Shown: positions 10,985 through 21,177 of the stretch, piece after piece
Numbering within the stretch: position 1 is the stretch's first letter
How the letters are laid out: every line of letters begins with the position of its first letter
Assembly: GCA_024704765.1 (NCBI GenBank)
Contig: JAKMXF010000299.1
Span: 878,556-942,555 of the forward strand
Direction: 5' to 3'
Length of the DNA stretch: 64,000 nucleotides
DNA from: Oopsacas minuta
Lineage: Eukaryota; Porifera; Hexactinellida; Lyssacinosida; Leucopsacidae
Position numbers and translations under genes: made by a program
The notes under the pieces: generated by a model
The model's database searches: none
What the model was told of the DNA's origin: nothing
Seen by the model: only the letters and a program-made list of their open reading frames with translations

Positions 10985-11600
10985 TGACATATAAATGTGT
11001 GTATGTGTGTATGCATATATATATATATATGTTTGTACGTCGAGAATAGAATGAAAAACTGGAAGACACCCATGGCAGTTTTTAGCATACAAGGGCATTT
11101 TTGATCTGGCTCCGAAAAGTTCGAGTCTTGGACGAAAATTTACACCTATGAAGATATTATGACGCCATTCTCACTCTTTTGGATATCGAAAAATTACATT
11201 GTACCTACTGCTCATCCAATAATGATAGAATACTCCTCAATATGTGACACAATCTGACTTCATGATTTGGCCAATACTAATTCATCATGGGGTTATTAGT
11301 CATCATGACCGTACAAAAAAATTTCTGTATTTTTTAAAATCCGTGGCAGAAGTGTCGAGATTACTAACCAATACTGACCTAGCATCTCGAGTGTCCCAAA
11401 GAAGGCCATTGGATGTAACCTTGATTGACCATGAATAATACAAATTTAACTATTGTGTTAACTTGAGGCACGTAGTGTCGAGTATATTCTGACACGTAGT
11501 GACCAATATATTATAATATTTAGCTGTTATATGCTCATGTTAAGCTGGAGCACTAAGCTGTTGTACAGCGACTTAGCAAGCGAAGCGCGCTTGTACAAAA
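10985..11600 (+). repeat. R3 dispersed repeat, copy 1
   Basis: It shares many stretches with 60838-61440: GAGTCTTGGACGAAAATT, GGCATACAAGG-like text, GTGCCGAGTATATTCTG-like text, and an end with AAGCGAAGCGCGC. It starts in a TG/TA-rich tract and ends in a GC-rich motif with a TGTACA on either side. No coding content recognised. Confidence 0.65.
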
Positions 11601-11944
11601 TAAAACGCAATTAATCTGCACATATATATGTATATATCATGGTTGAAACAGCTCGAACAGAATATCAGTATACATAAATAGTAGCCTAACCGAATACTGT
11701 CAACCATTATATGCTAAAAAATTTTAGGAATGTGTCGAAGTATTATATTGTAAGCATTTGTGAATATATGCCATTCTTTGATGTCTCTAAGAATATTAAA
11801 TATTTCATGTTTAATTTCAAAGTGATTACATAAAATGATCTATAGTTACGTATATACAAAATATCAAAATTTCAAATAAGACGGTAACTCGTTATTATGG
11901 ACATACAAGAATATATATATATATATAGCACCATACATATATAT

Positions 11945-12446
11945 TAGAGTTTGGAATCCGGATAATATCCGGATAGTAACTCTACTGCAACTATCCGGTA
12001 TACGGATAATATTTGGTCGAATATCCGGATAATTTGGCATCCATATATCGTTCGTAAATCGTAGTCTAAACACCTCAATCTACTCCTACATGCCTTAGAT
12101 TCAATACTTCCAACAAGTGTAGAATCTGAAAGAGCATTTTCTGCTGCAGGTCTATTTATCACCAAGATAGATCCCGGCTAAGTGACGATATAATAGATAC
12201 ATTATGTTTCCTGAAAAGCTACTTCAAGAAGTTAGATTACATTAAATATAATACATTAGTTTAGTAAATGAATATTAGTCATTCTTATATTTCAGTTATT
12301 CTTCAAAATCAATTCGTATATTAGCATAGCATAGCATAGTATTCATGCAATACAGACATAAAGTGAGTCTAATAACAAACTGGGAAAAGTATCACTATAA
12401 AAGGGATATCCGGATATCTTTCATTGTCAAATAGTTCTAAACCCTA
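11945..12446 (+). mobile_element. hAT derivative with transposase C-terminus
   Basis: The left end TAGAGTTTGG and right end CTAAACCCTA form a short inverted pair. ATCCGGATA repeats lie inside both ends. The flanks read ATATATAT on the left and (around the adjoining mariner insertion) ATATATAT on the right, fitting an 8-bp hAT target duplication, though low complexity weakens this. Inside, about 12085-12225 encodes the hAT dimerisation motif (PTSVESERAFSAAGLFITK) in broken frame. Confidence 0.7.
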
Positions 12447-12449
12447 ATA

Positions 12450-13763
12450 CAGGGTGGTTCATAAGTTCTGTGACATTTTTTCGATTCATAAATTTTCATT
12501 TCTAATGCTACAACAATAGTATTATCAAATGAATATCATTACTAGATATTCAATAATAGTATTTCATAAGTAGTTTCCTAATATATTTCATTTCAGTGTT
12601 GAATAGCTTATGGAAAGCGATAGGTGTGCTGTGATTAAATTATTTCAGGTGGGACATAAACCAAGGGAAATTTCTAAAATGTTCAAAATGCCCAGGGGAA
12701 GAAGGATGTTTATTACTAGGGCCATTAAGAGATATTTTTGGAGACTGGGAAAGTTGAAGATAGGGCGAGGACTGGTCGTCCGTGTTCTGTTGTGAGTCCA
12801 AAGGTTCGAAAGGCGGTGCGGGAACAAATTCGGAGAAATCCCCGACGATCAATGCGTAAAATGGCATCAGTCCTCAAAATATCCTATCGATCTGTCCAAA
12901 GAATCGTTAAAAATCAATTAGGAATTAGATCATTCAAAAGGAAGACAGTGCACTTCCTTTCTAGTAAGATCATGGGAAAGAGACTGGTTAAGAGTAAGGG
13001 TCTACTAAAGCGGCACGCTGTTTACGGGATAAACAACATTCTCTTTTCTGACGAGAAATTATTTACAATAGAGGAGCTAACAATGCTCAAAATGACAGAA
13101 TAATAGCAACTAGTTCTCAAGCAATCCCAAACGAGCGCATTAAATCGGACGAGTTCAAAAACCACAATCTGTCATGGTTTGGGCTGGAATTTCGGTAATT
13201 GATCGGACATCCCTGATATTTGTCCCACCAGGGGCTAAAATTAATTCAATTTCATATCGCGAACTGATATTAGAACCTGTACTGAAAGATATAAGCCAGT
13301 CCATGTTTTCTGGAGAGTCATTTCTGTGTTTCAACAGGACGGTGCGCCTGCCCACACCCCCAAAGTCACTCAGGCATGGTTAAAAGAGAATATTCCCGAT
13401 TTTATTCCCAAAGACGAATGGCCCCCATACAGCCCCGATTTGAATCCAATGGATTACTCTATCTGGTCGATTTTGGAGACAAAGGCTTGTGCTAAGGCCC
13501 ACACCAATGTAGAATCTCTTAAGGTGTCGTTGAGGAGAGAATGGGCTAAAATACGCCAAGAAACACTGCGTGTTGCGGTTGAGGCCTTCCCTCGCAGATT
13601 AAAGACTGTAATTGAGAAGAGGGGAGGGTATATAGAATAGTGGCTATTTCTAGCATATTATTAGCATATAGTGTTAGTCTAATTAGAACATCAAGCATGA
13701 ATAGTACATTATGAATTTATAAATGGGTTAACATAAATGTCACAGAACTTATGAGCCGCCCTA
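12450..13763 (+). mobile_element. Tc1/mariner element, DD37D (maT-like), copy 2
   Basis: 1314 bp with TA at 12448-12449 and 13764-13765. The ends match for about 27 bp (CAGGGTGGTTCATAAGTTCT), with a changed terminal base and two internal changes. It sits directly against the right end of the hAT derivative at 11945-12446. Confidence 0.92.
12610..13640 (+). pseudogene. DD37D mariner-family transposase, frameshifted
   Basis: Full-length in outline but broken by frameshifts: one in a T-run near 12735-12739 (after KRY, before LETGKVED), one near 13070 (after LFTIEE), one near 13165 (before MVWAGIS) and one near 13320 (before FQQDGAPAH). The order is helix-turn-helix, RTGRPCS linker, second helix-turn-helix (RRNPRRSMRKMA), FSDEKLF, MVWAGIS, QQDGAPAH, DEWPPYSPDLNPMDYSIW. 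Thirty-seven residues lie between the second and third catalytic Asp. The C-terminus is intact and ends KRGGYIE. It is the best template of the family here for core residues, because each catalytic Asp is preserved. Confidence 0.92.
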
Positions 13764-13765
13764 TA

Positions 13766-15356
13766 TATATATTTACAAATTGAAAAATCCTGCCCTATCA
13801 GATGTTAGGCTCAAACACAGGCTAATTTGAAAGTATATAATTCATATATAGTTCCAATTTCGCAAAATTCTCAAAATGCCGATGAGATAAACATGTAACT
13901 ATATAGTGAATGTATTTTAAGTAGCCTTTGTAACCACATATCGAATCGTTAATGGTTATATTACTAAGCCGACAATCATATGAATTAGTTTAATTGACTG
14001 TATACAAGTTGTAATTCTAATCTGAGCTGTAAATTGTTTGGATTAGAATTGGATTGGATAAGAAAAAAACAGCCTAAAATGAATTTCGATATGATAACTA
14101 ATTTTTATTAGTCATATAGTTACCAATATAGTATGTAGATATTCAAGAGGCGCCCGTAGAGCGACTTCCACCAATACGAAGTGTTCGTCCAAGCCGCGCA
14201 GCGCAAGCAAGTGAAGCGGCTTATATTGATGAATCGATGAACGTATATCTTTTCCATAAATCACAAGTTAATGAGAGGCCTTATCTACAATGTAGACTAT
14301 GGTAAAGGAAAAATGACATTGGAGTAATCATGTATATAGATTGTATTCACGGTCGGCACTTTGTGTCCTTCATACTGCTGAACGGGCACTTTTAAATCCC
14401 TCCAAGCACCTAGATGTACCCAAGCGTATGATGATATTGTGATGAATATTAGTTTCCATATGAATAATCATATTTCACTCCTTTAGGCTGATATCGCAAA
14501 TTGTGAAGAATTAGTTATTTATTTGTATAAAGGAAACCAATTTGTCCAACATAGTCTCAGGAAACTTGGGTTCAATTGGAATACTAGGGTAGTCGTGTAT
14601 CTGATTCCGAATATTTTATTGTCAACACGTATTAAGAAATTAGACCTTAGAAACTTTGTTTCAAATGCAATACTGGAATAATCAACTCGCTGATTTCTAA
14701 TCTCGCACTGTCAAGTTTCTCACATGTAAATTATTTGTGTTCCTATTAATAATATTGTTACTTAATAGAGCCCTTCTCTTGGTAAGTCGCCGTGCAATGG
14801 GCGGAAGTATCCTTGCGCTTTACTCCTTGTCTTAGCATAAGTATGAAACAGCTACATTTGTCAGTGCTGTTGGGTCGCTACTCGACGGGATATACTTGGT
14901 ACTCTACGCCTCAAGGTTGATTTTTGAGGAAATTTTAATTTTAATTATCCATGGTCCATCCAAACTCCAATTAGTAGCACTCAGTGGTAATATTGGAGCT
15001 CTTACGTGGCTTTTGGTAACTAACCTAGGCACTTCGTACTTCGTGTATTTATAAATATAAAACTTCTCGAAATTTGGAAAATTTCACTTCTTGTAGCCAT
15101 GTAGACGTAATAATTTCATGATAGTTTACAATTGTTCAAAGAGATGACGTCATTACATTAGGAATATCGCAGGGTATCTGTAATTCAAAATTCAAGCATC
15201 TATTATCTATATTGGCTGACCAGTTGTTAATAATGTGATTTTTGAAAATCCAAACAGGTGGCAATTACGCCATAAATTCGTTGTAGGTGTGAATTTTCTT
15301 CAAAACTAAAACATGTCAGAGCCAGGCCCAAAATACCTCTGTATGGGGCGGATTCA
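13766..15356. other. Deaminase intron, low-information stretch with R3 pieces
   Basis: No gene supported. A GC-rich motif (CGCGCAGCGCAAGCAAGTGA) stands out at 14196-14215. At about 15280-15345 the text runs as the reverse complement of R3 (GAATTTTCTTC ... GCCAGGCCCAAAATA), so an inverted R3 copy begins here and continues after the foldback insertion at 15357. Confidence 0.45.
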
Positions 15357-15885
15357 CTAGTCAGAATTTCGAAGTTGTGATTAGTCCGATTATCCTTAGT
15401 TGTAACAAGCCAGAGTCGATTTTCCGACTATAGTCACAAGTCAAAATCGATTTTCCGACTATTATAACAAGTCAGAATCGAATGTCAGACTGTTATCACA
15501 AGTCAGAATCGATTTTCAGGATGTTGTCACAAGTATAAAAACAAAAAATCTAACGATCCGCCCTTTTGCAAGCCTAATAATAATTAGTCCACAAAAATCC
15601 ATCAAAACACAAAATTACCATGAAGTCCACATCCCCGCTCCTAGGTAGCTTAATAGCGAGTACAAACGTAAATACCCAGATCCATAAGTTGTTGAACTAA
15701 ATCCCTAATCCCTTCCAAATTGTACGGGTGCATAATTAATACAATAAAAAGTTTTGCTGGGCCTCGTTTTACCACGTGACATCTCGAAAAATCGATTCTG
15801 GCTTGTGACAACAGTCTGAAAATAGAATCTGACCTGCGACAATTAAGGATATTCTAATTAATGACAACTTCGAAATTCTGACTAG
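15357..15885. mobile_element. Foldback element with internal tandem units
   Basis: The left end CTAGTCAGAATTTCGAAGTT and right end (its near complement, finishing ATTCTGACTAG) form inverted arms. The arms contain four or five copies of a unit of about 40 bp resembling CACAAGTCAGAATCGATTTTC. It interrupts an inverted R3 copy, whose other part resumes at about 15895 (CCCCGGGGTCTTCCAG). Confidence 0.7.
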
Positions 15886-16007
15886 CGCAACTTCCCCCTC
15901 TGTATACAAAATCAGCCCCGGGGTCTTCCAGTTTCTTTCAATTCCGAACATATGAACATAAATAAAATATACACACATATAGATTATTGCGTGTTAATAG
16001 TTGTCAC

Positions 16008-16456
16008 TAGAGATCGACCGGGGCCTCGGTCACGGTCCCGGTCCCGGCCGAAAATCGGTACGTTTTCCCGGCCCCGCGGCCAAAAAGTTGAGAACCCGGC
16101 CCTTGCCTAGCCGAGGTGTTTAATGAAATTTATGCTAAGACTTATTTAAAAAGCAAAACATCATAGGTTTGGAACGAAGAAATTAAATGCGAGATACTAA
16201 ATCAAAATATATACCTATCTCTATAATCTATCTAAATCTTGCTTATATCAAATCTTCAGTATCATCTTCAATTTCCTCGAAGTGTTGATTAGGAAGAACT
16301 ACATCAGGAGGTGGTTGAAGTAATTTGAATGAGCCAAATTCAACAGCTCTTAGGTTTTACTTGAGGAATTAGGGATCGACACCTGGTCCCGGCCGAAAAT
16401 TGGTACTTTTCCCGGCCCCGCCCCCGACCGAAAATTGTTCCTCCGGTCGATCCCTA
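16008..16456. mobile_element. hAT-type MITE beside deaminase exon 1
   Basis: 449 bp with a perfect 8-bp target duplication GTTGTCAC at 16000-16007 and 16457-16464. Ends are TAGAGATCGACCGG and CCGGTCGATCCCTA. GC-rich subterminal blocks contain CCCGGCCGAAAATCGGTAC-type repeats at both ends. A minus-strand open stretch in the middle (about 16250-16360) reads ...PPPDVVLPNQHFEEIEDDTE..., likely the captured tail of an autonomous parent's gene. It lies in the intron, 57 bp from the exon 1 donor site. Confidence 0.9.
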
Positions 16457-16512
16457 GTTGTCACTTATGAACAATATTTCAAAGCGTAAGTCAAATACCT
16501 ATGTAACTTTAC

Positions 16513-16716
16513 CTTAAGGAGGGCAGATCTTTCAGCACATATAGATAAACCATAAATAGAATTATCAACACTCGATCCAGAGTAAATATTCCCATTTAAA
16601 GTAAGTACAGAAGCACCAACCTTAAAATCACTATGAGGCGAATAAGCATTTTTCCGAGCTAACTCACAAGTCAAAATCAAATCTGGAATATAATCTTCCA
16701 CAAGAGTTTTAGTCAT
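16513..16716 (-). CDS. CDA: Cytidine deaminase, exon 1 (N-terminal half)
   Basis: A 204-nt first coding exon: ATG at 16716, 68 codons, ending CTTAAG at a GTAAAG donor (16512-16507). It reads ARKNAYSPHSDFKVGASVL then YGLSICAERSALLK. C60 is the first zinc ligand and E62 the proton-shuttling Glu of the CAE motif; zinc ligands C94 and C97 are in exon 2 (2168-2353). The protein should act as a homotetramer converting cytidine to uridine. Oddity: the usual substrate-contact pair in G-C-N-I-E-N is here G-S-S-V-D-N, so Asn becomes Ser and Glu becomes Asp. Reading beyond the donor, the frame stays open to 16465, but that part is intron. Confidence 0.9.
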
Positions 16717-19336
16717 AAAACACTGATAACTATAGATATGTAGGAATAAATTTTAGAAACATATTATTGATATGATTGTATTTTTGTAGCACTGTTTGTG
16801 TATTCTCTTCAAATTCTAACCATGCTATTCTCTCTATATAATAGCCTTCAATCGGCATTCAGCGAAATTGTCGTCGCCGGCAAATTTCATGAACGCATCC
16901 CTGCAAAGGGCGAGGCTTACCGGTATTATAGAAAATGTAGATCACAGAAACTAATCTACACGCAGATTATAAAGTTTCATTACAAAGATATATATACAGT
17001 CAAACTTGTCTACAACGGCCAACGAAGGGACTGGCCAATGGGGCCGTTATATAATGTTCTAATTATATATTTCGAAATTCCATATATACACAATGATATG
17101 GAGAATTGAATAAGGTTTTTAGCATTTACAACTTCAGATTTACAATAATGAAATGGAGATTTGGATTCTAGATACCTAGAGCTGAAATATGTTTCTACAG
17201 ATATTTTACATAGATACTTTTATTCGGTAATATAATTAGTAAACTCTAAACAATTATACTGATTAGTTGACGGTTTTTATTTAAGAAATAAATATTAGAA
17301 GAAGAATTTAACTTTTGAATGATCGACCATGTACCAAGGCTCAGTTTCTATTATTTCTAGATATGACAACATTCTAAAGGAATGACGTTTGAAACATTTA
17401 TTTTATGCAACAGGTTCAAATTATATTATATTTTGTACTGTATGTAGAATTTAATCAATTTATATAATTCCAACACATCTTATGCACTAAATTTTGGAAT
17501 TGTTGAACTAAAGTTAGAATGGGAACCATAAAAGTATGATAATCTGATTTCCTATACGTAAATGTGTGATAGTCTTATAAGTTAGTCATATTACAAATTT
17601 ACAATGCAATTATTAATTAAAGAAGGCAATTGAAAATTGATTAAACAAAAATATATAGAATAAACAAGTCTCAAAGAAAATTTAGCGAGCCCCTGTTTTT
17701 TTGGTGGCAATTGAATTATAGAATAAAAATGAAGGTACCTGTATAATTTGAGGCGATTCTGTAGATAAATAACTTAATAATGGAGTTCCAAGTTAGAGCA
17801 TGTAATTCACAAGAATAAGAAAAATTATCGATTTTTAGAAGGTCGATGAAGGTGATAATTTTCAGTATTTCTGGGCAAAAGTAAGATTTTTATAAACCTT
17901 TACATTTCATCTATCGATCAGTATTAAAATAATTAAGATTCAGTTAGATTTAGAGTACGAAATATGAGTCTGAACTGACCCTACTTTATGTATTATCAGA
18001 TTCATCCCCTCTATTCCCGCACTTAACTAAATTTGAACTTCCATAACTAGAATTTGTAATATTATTTAATGAAATTTAATTTACAAAAGGTTTATATGGC
18101 ATAAATGTATATACGAATTTTCAGAATCAAATTTTTTTAGGTGGTTTATTTTAAGGAAGTAGTAAACCTAACTAATTGAACAAAAATGATGATAAATAAT
18201 TCACATTATCATATTGCGTAAAACCTTCAACTCTTCTCTATCGAATGATACTAATTTCATTTAAATCTGATGGGGTAGAAGTGAGACAAATTTGTGACAA
18301 GTGAACCAAGCCTAATAGTCTGCTAACATCACACGTTCAAATATTTCAAATCTGATATACACATATATTGTGATATTTGTGAAAATAGAGTAATGAAATG
18401 GTGAAATCTTAATTTATCAATTTAATTTCGCAATTTACCGCTCGTATATAATATATCACTACCATAAATATTTCAGGGAATTTGAAATCTTTTCGTGATT
18501 CTTTTCAAGTTTAGTAATGCTATTTTATCAATCAAAGTAATAATAAGTTGTACTTATGTTCAAATTAGTGCTTAACTTCTTTGTGAATACGGCTGGTGAT
18601 ACTTGATGCGAGACTGTAGTTTAATGAGAATAACAGGGTGACGTTCTCAGTTACAAGTCGAGAAACAAACAGTACTAACAAATAGAATTCAGAATCTATA
18701 ACGGAAAATAGTTACGAGGTTAAACAGAAAGTTGATTCACTAATCGACTTGAAAAGCAGGAGTTTAATGAATGCATGGGTGAGTCAAAGAGTGGCAAATC
18801 TTCAGGGATGGAAATTGTTAAGCTGTTAACAGTCCACAAAATTGTGTCTGTCAACAACTATCGCTTAACTCCATCCCCATCAGTATATGTCTTTGGCCTT
18901 AAGATACGCTACGGTTGGTAGGTTTCAGTCGCACCAACAATTGGATTGCTAATACAAACCAACTTTCGTGTTTTTGTTTAATTTAAGTTCCAAATGAAAT
19001 CTGCTGGCATCGTCCTGTATCTATCTATATATATACTCGTATTAATTACAAAAATGAGAGCTCCCTGACCCCCTGGGTCTGTCGCGGCACTGATTTTCAA
19101 GCCATTTAACGAACTTCATGTAATCCATGGTCCAGAAAAGAAGGTCAGCGATCAGGCCATATATCCATATATCGAAGACCATTATATATATATACGAGTG
19201 GAATAATTTGTATGAGTGAAATGTTTTGTATAGCTATTATTAAGAAGATAAACGTTCATATAGACATGCATTTAGTAGTTTACATGAATATTCCTGGAGA
19301 TTTGAAATTTCATAACAGTCACATGAAAAATATGAT
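16717..19336. other. Between cytidine deaminase and Elongin A; one pogo-like end
   Basis: 2.6 kb of AT-rich DNA holding the deaminase promoter side (minus strand) and the 3' side of Elongin A. The only recognisable unit is an isolated pogo-type end at about 16997 (CAGTCAAACTTGTCTACAAC) without a partner. The plus-strand ORF at 16798-17109 runs through that end and is probably accidental. Confidence 0.45.
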
Positions 19337-20569
19337 TTAAAAGGTCTTAAAAGGCTTGGACTTGGATATAAGGCGCCTTTCCTTAAATTCTTGAATGGTC
19401 CTTTTCATTAAAGGCGCAAGTGATTTGCTATCATTTCCACGAAAAAAATTCCTATTCACTCTTTTACTACCCAAATTAAGTTTACACCTTCGAGGATTTT
19501 TAGAATCTGATAATATTTTCATCATATTTACAGGTTTCTCACGAGAAATTTTCGCAGATATTCTACATGAAATATCTTTCAACTTTTCTTCCTTCTCTTT
19601 GAACAATATATTGTAAAGATTTTTCCATGATTCTACATTTTTGGATGATAAACCACTTTTGAATGTCTTTTGACAATTTCGCTTCCATATATTATCAGTC
19701 ATTAGGATAAATTGTGGGTTTAGTTCTTCAATACGATTAAGTTCATTAGGAGATATTCTTTCTAACAAAGGCCGAATAACCTCATAATCAATAAATTTTA
19801 TTTGTGTAATTAGGTGGACATTATATTCTAAAAAACGTAAACAGAGTTCATAGAGACTAAATATAATTTTAGTATTACCAGAATATAACTTTGTCCGTGA
19901 ATTGCTGGATATAAATTGATTGATTGAATTAGAAGGACAGCGGACCTTCGTACAATTCTTCCTTTGAGTATAATTGGTTAGAATTTTAGTTGAAGGTTCA
20001 GGAAATGGAATATCGGGTAATGAGGGCATCTGAAAAATTTCCTTACTCAGAGGTAGTTGTAGTACATCATGAATATTCGCACTTGAAGAAAAATTTGAAT
20101 TTAGTTCATCTTGCAGTGTAAGCATAGGCGTACTTATGTTCCTAGCCTTAGTTGGATTAACTGCCTGTGAAAGCCTCTCGCTAAAAGAACCAAAACTGTT
20201 TTCACTTTTAGATGAAACTAAGGAATCCTCACATATTGCAAACCCAAACAACTGCAGTGGATTGTTAGATGAATCCAGATTTAACAATTTCATCCAACAA
20301 TTGACTAAACAATTCACAGCACTTTGTATTTCCCCACCAATCTGATATAATAATTGAAGGGTATAGCCAATTTTTGTTTCATGAAATAAATCAACAGATA
20401 TCTCAACCTTGCTCAAATAACCAATATATTTCAACAAATCAAATTGTTTGTCACAACTTTTCTTTCTACCATCGATTATCCGTTCAATACGAGATTTTAC
20501 TTTCTTGATATATAAAATCAAATTCTCATCACTAACAACTTCCATGATGAAATCTATAAATAAATTCAA
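19337..20569 (-). CDS. ELOA: Elongin A (SIII subunit A), compact intronless gene
   Basis: A 410-codon uninterrupted frame. Residues about 9-97 form a TFIIS N-terminal (LW) domain: LLKYIGYLSKVEISVDLF, TKIGYTLQLL and VNCLVNCWMKLL. Residues 238-300 form the Elongin A domain: a BC-box SLYELCLRFL (S-L-x3-C-x3-L) that docks Elongin B/C, then VIRPLLERISPNELNRIEEL and DNIWKRNCQKTF. The family raises RNA polymerase II elongation rate and acts as substrate receptor of a cullin-5 ubiquitin ligase in the nucleus. The middle (100-235) is Ser/Asn-rich and unconserved. It is far shorter than vertebrate copies (about 770 residues), mainly through loss of the linker. Start: M1 and M9 (MEVVSDEN) are both possible; an acceptor-like TTATTTATAG lies between M1 and M9, favouring M9. 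Confidence 0.9.
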   Translation of the reverse strand: MNLFIDFIMEVVSDENLILYIKKVKSRIERIIDGRKKSCDKQFDLLKYIGYLSKVEISVDLFHETKIGYTLQLLYQIGGEIQSAVNCLVNCWMKLLNLDSSNNPLQLFGFAICEDSLVSSKSENSFGSFSERLSQAVNPTKARNISTPMLTLQDELNSNFSSSANIHDVLQLPLSKEIFQMPSLPDIPFPEPSTKILTNYTQRKNCTKVRCPSNSINQFISSNSRTKLYSGNTKIIFSLYELCLRFLEYNVHLITQIKFIDYEVIRPLLERISPNELNRIEELNPQFILMTDNIWKRNCQKTFKSGLSSKNVESWKNLYNILFKEKEEKLKDISCRISAKISREKPVNMMKILSDSKNPRRCKLNLGSKRVNRNFFRGNDSKSLAPLMKRTIQEFKERRLISKSKPFKTF

Positions 20570-20667
20570 ACTAGATTAACAGGGTTCTAAGGAATGAGTG
20601 TAAGTAAATATAAATAAATCACAAATTCCAAATCTGTGATACCGAATGACAATCTATCTATAAAAAT
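20570..20667 (-). promoter_or_regulatory. 98-nt gap with acceptor-like sites before Elongin A
   Basis: Between the stop of the membrane-protein ORF and the first Elongin A ATG. On the minus strand it has a long T/C-rich run ending ATTCCTTAG (acceptor-like, near 20585). No AATAAA was seen in it. This would suit either a 5' untranslated intron or trans-splicing of a downstream operon gene. Confidence 0.4.
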
Positions 20668-20904
20668 CTATGTAATACAGTAGAAATCGGTCTTCTTTAC
20701 TACTTTTTGCAAGAAAAAAATAAGAAAACCGATGAAAATCAATGTAAATCCTACAATCATTACAATCTGAGCAGGAAATAAAGTAAGAAAAATCCGGTTT
20801 AAGAATAAACCGATTTGGAATGCAACACCAAAACAAATTGTGTATATAATGACTTCAAAATATCCAAGCTTCAGCATTTCCGACAATGGCCGGGCTCTGA
20901 ACAT
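20668..20904 (-). CDS. Small two-pass membrane protein, unknown
   Basis: 78 codons from the ATG at 20904 (MFRARPLSEMLKLGYF) to TAG at 20668-20670. Two hydrophobic helices are evident, about residues 17-40 (VIIYTICFGVAFQIGLFL) and 44-67 (IVMIVGFTLIFIGFLIFF), followed by a basic tail KVVKKTD. The frame is open upstream, but without an ATG; a good acceptor (TTCATGTTTCAG then GGGAG) just upstream near 20910 suggests this may be the last exon of a longer gene. I do not recognise the family. It is on the same strand as Elongin A and ends 98 nt before it. The dispersed repeat R2 begins only 34 bp upstream. Confidence 0.6.
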   Translation of the reverse strand: MFRARPLSEMLKLGYFEVIIYTICFGVAFQIGLFLNRIFLTLFPAQIVMIVGFTLIFIGFLIFFLQKVVKKTDFYCIT

Positions 20905-21177
20905 CTCCCCTGAAACATGAATTTTGTACGCCAATAGCGGTACAATTGCAGAATCTTACACCCCCCAACTTTTCATGTGGTCAGAAAATCACTATATGCA
21001 GCGTTTAAGAACTCGAAAATCGGACGAAAATTGACAAGATACAAAAATTTCCCTAAGCCAATTCCTATGAAATCATATTACTCACTATAGACAAATTCTA
21101 TTGATTTATAAATTACAACTACCATAGGAATGCTGATACTGTTGATATTGAGATTATGTACCCTTGTTACTCTACTC

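Noticed and set aside
16465-16512. Deaminase frame continuing past exon 1 to 16465
   Set aside because: The extension (VKLHRYLTYALKYCS) starts exactly at a GTAAAG donor and does not match the family, while exon 2 at 2168-2353 does.
16798-17109. 103-codon plus-strand ORF upstream of cytidine deaminase
   Set aside because: It runs through a pogo-type terminal sequence and has no recognisable domain.
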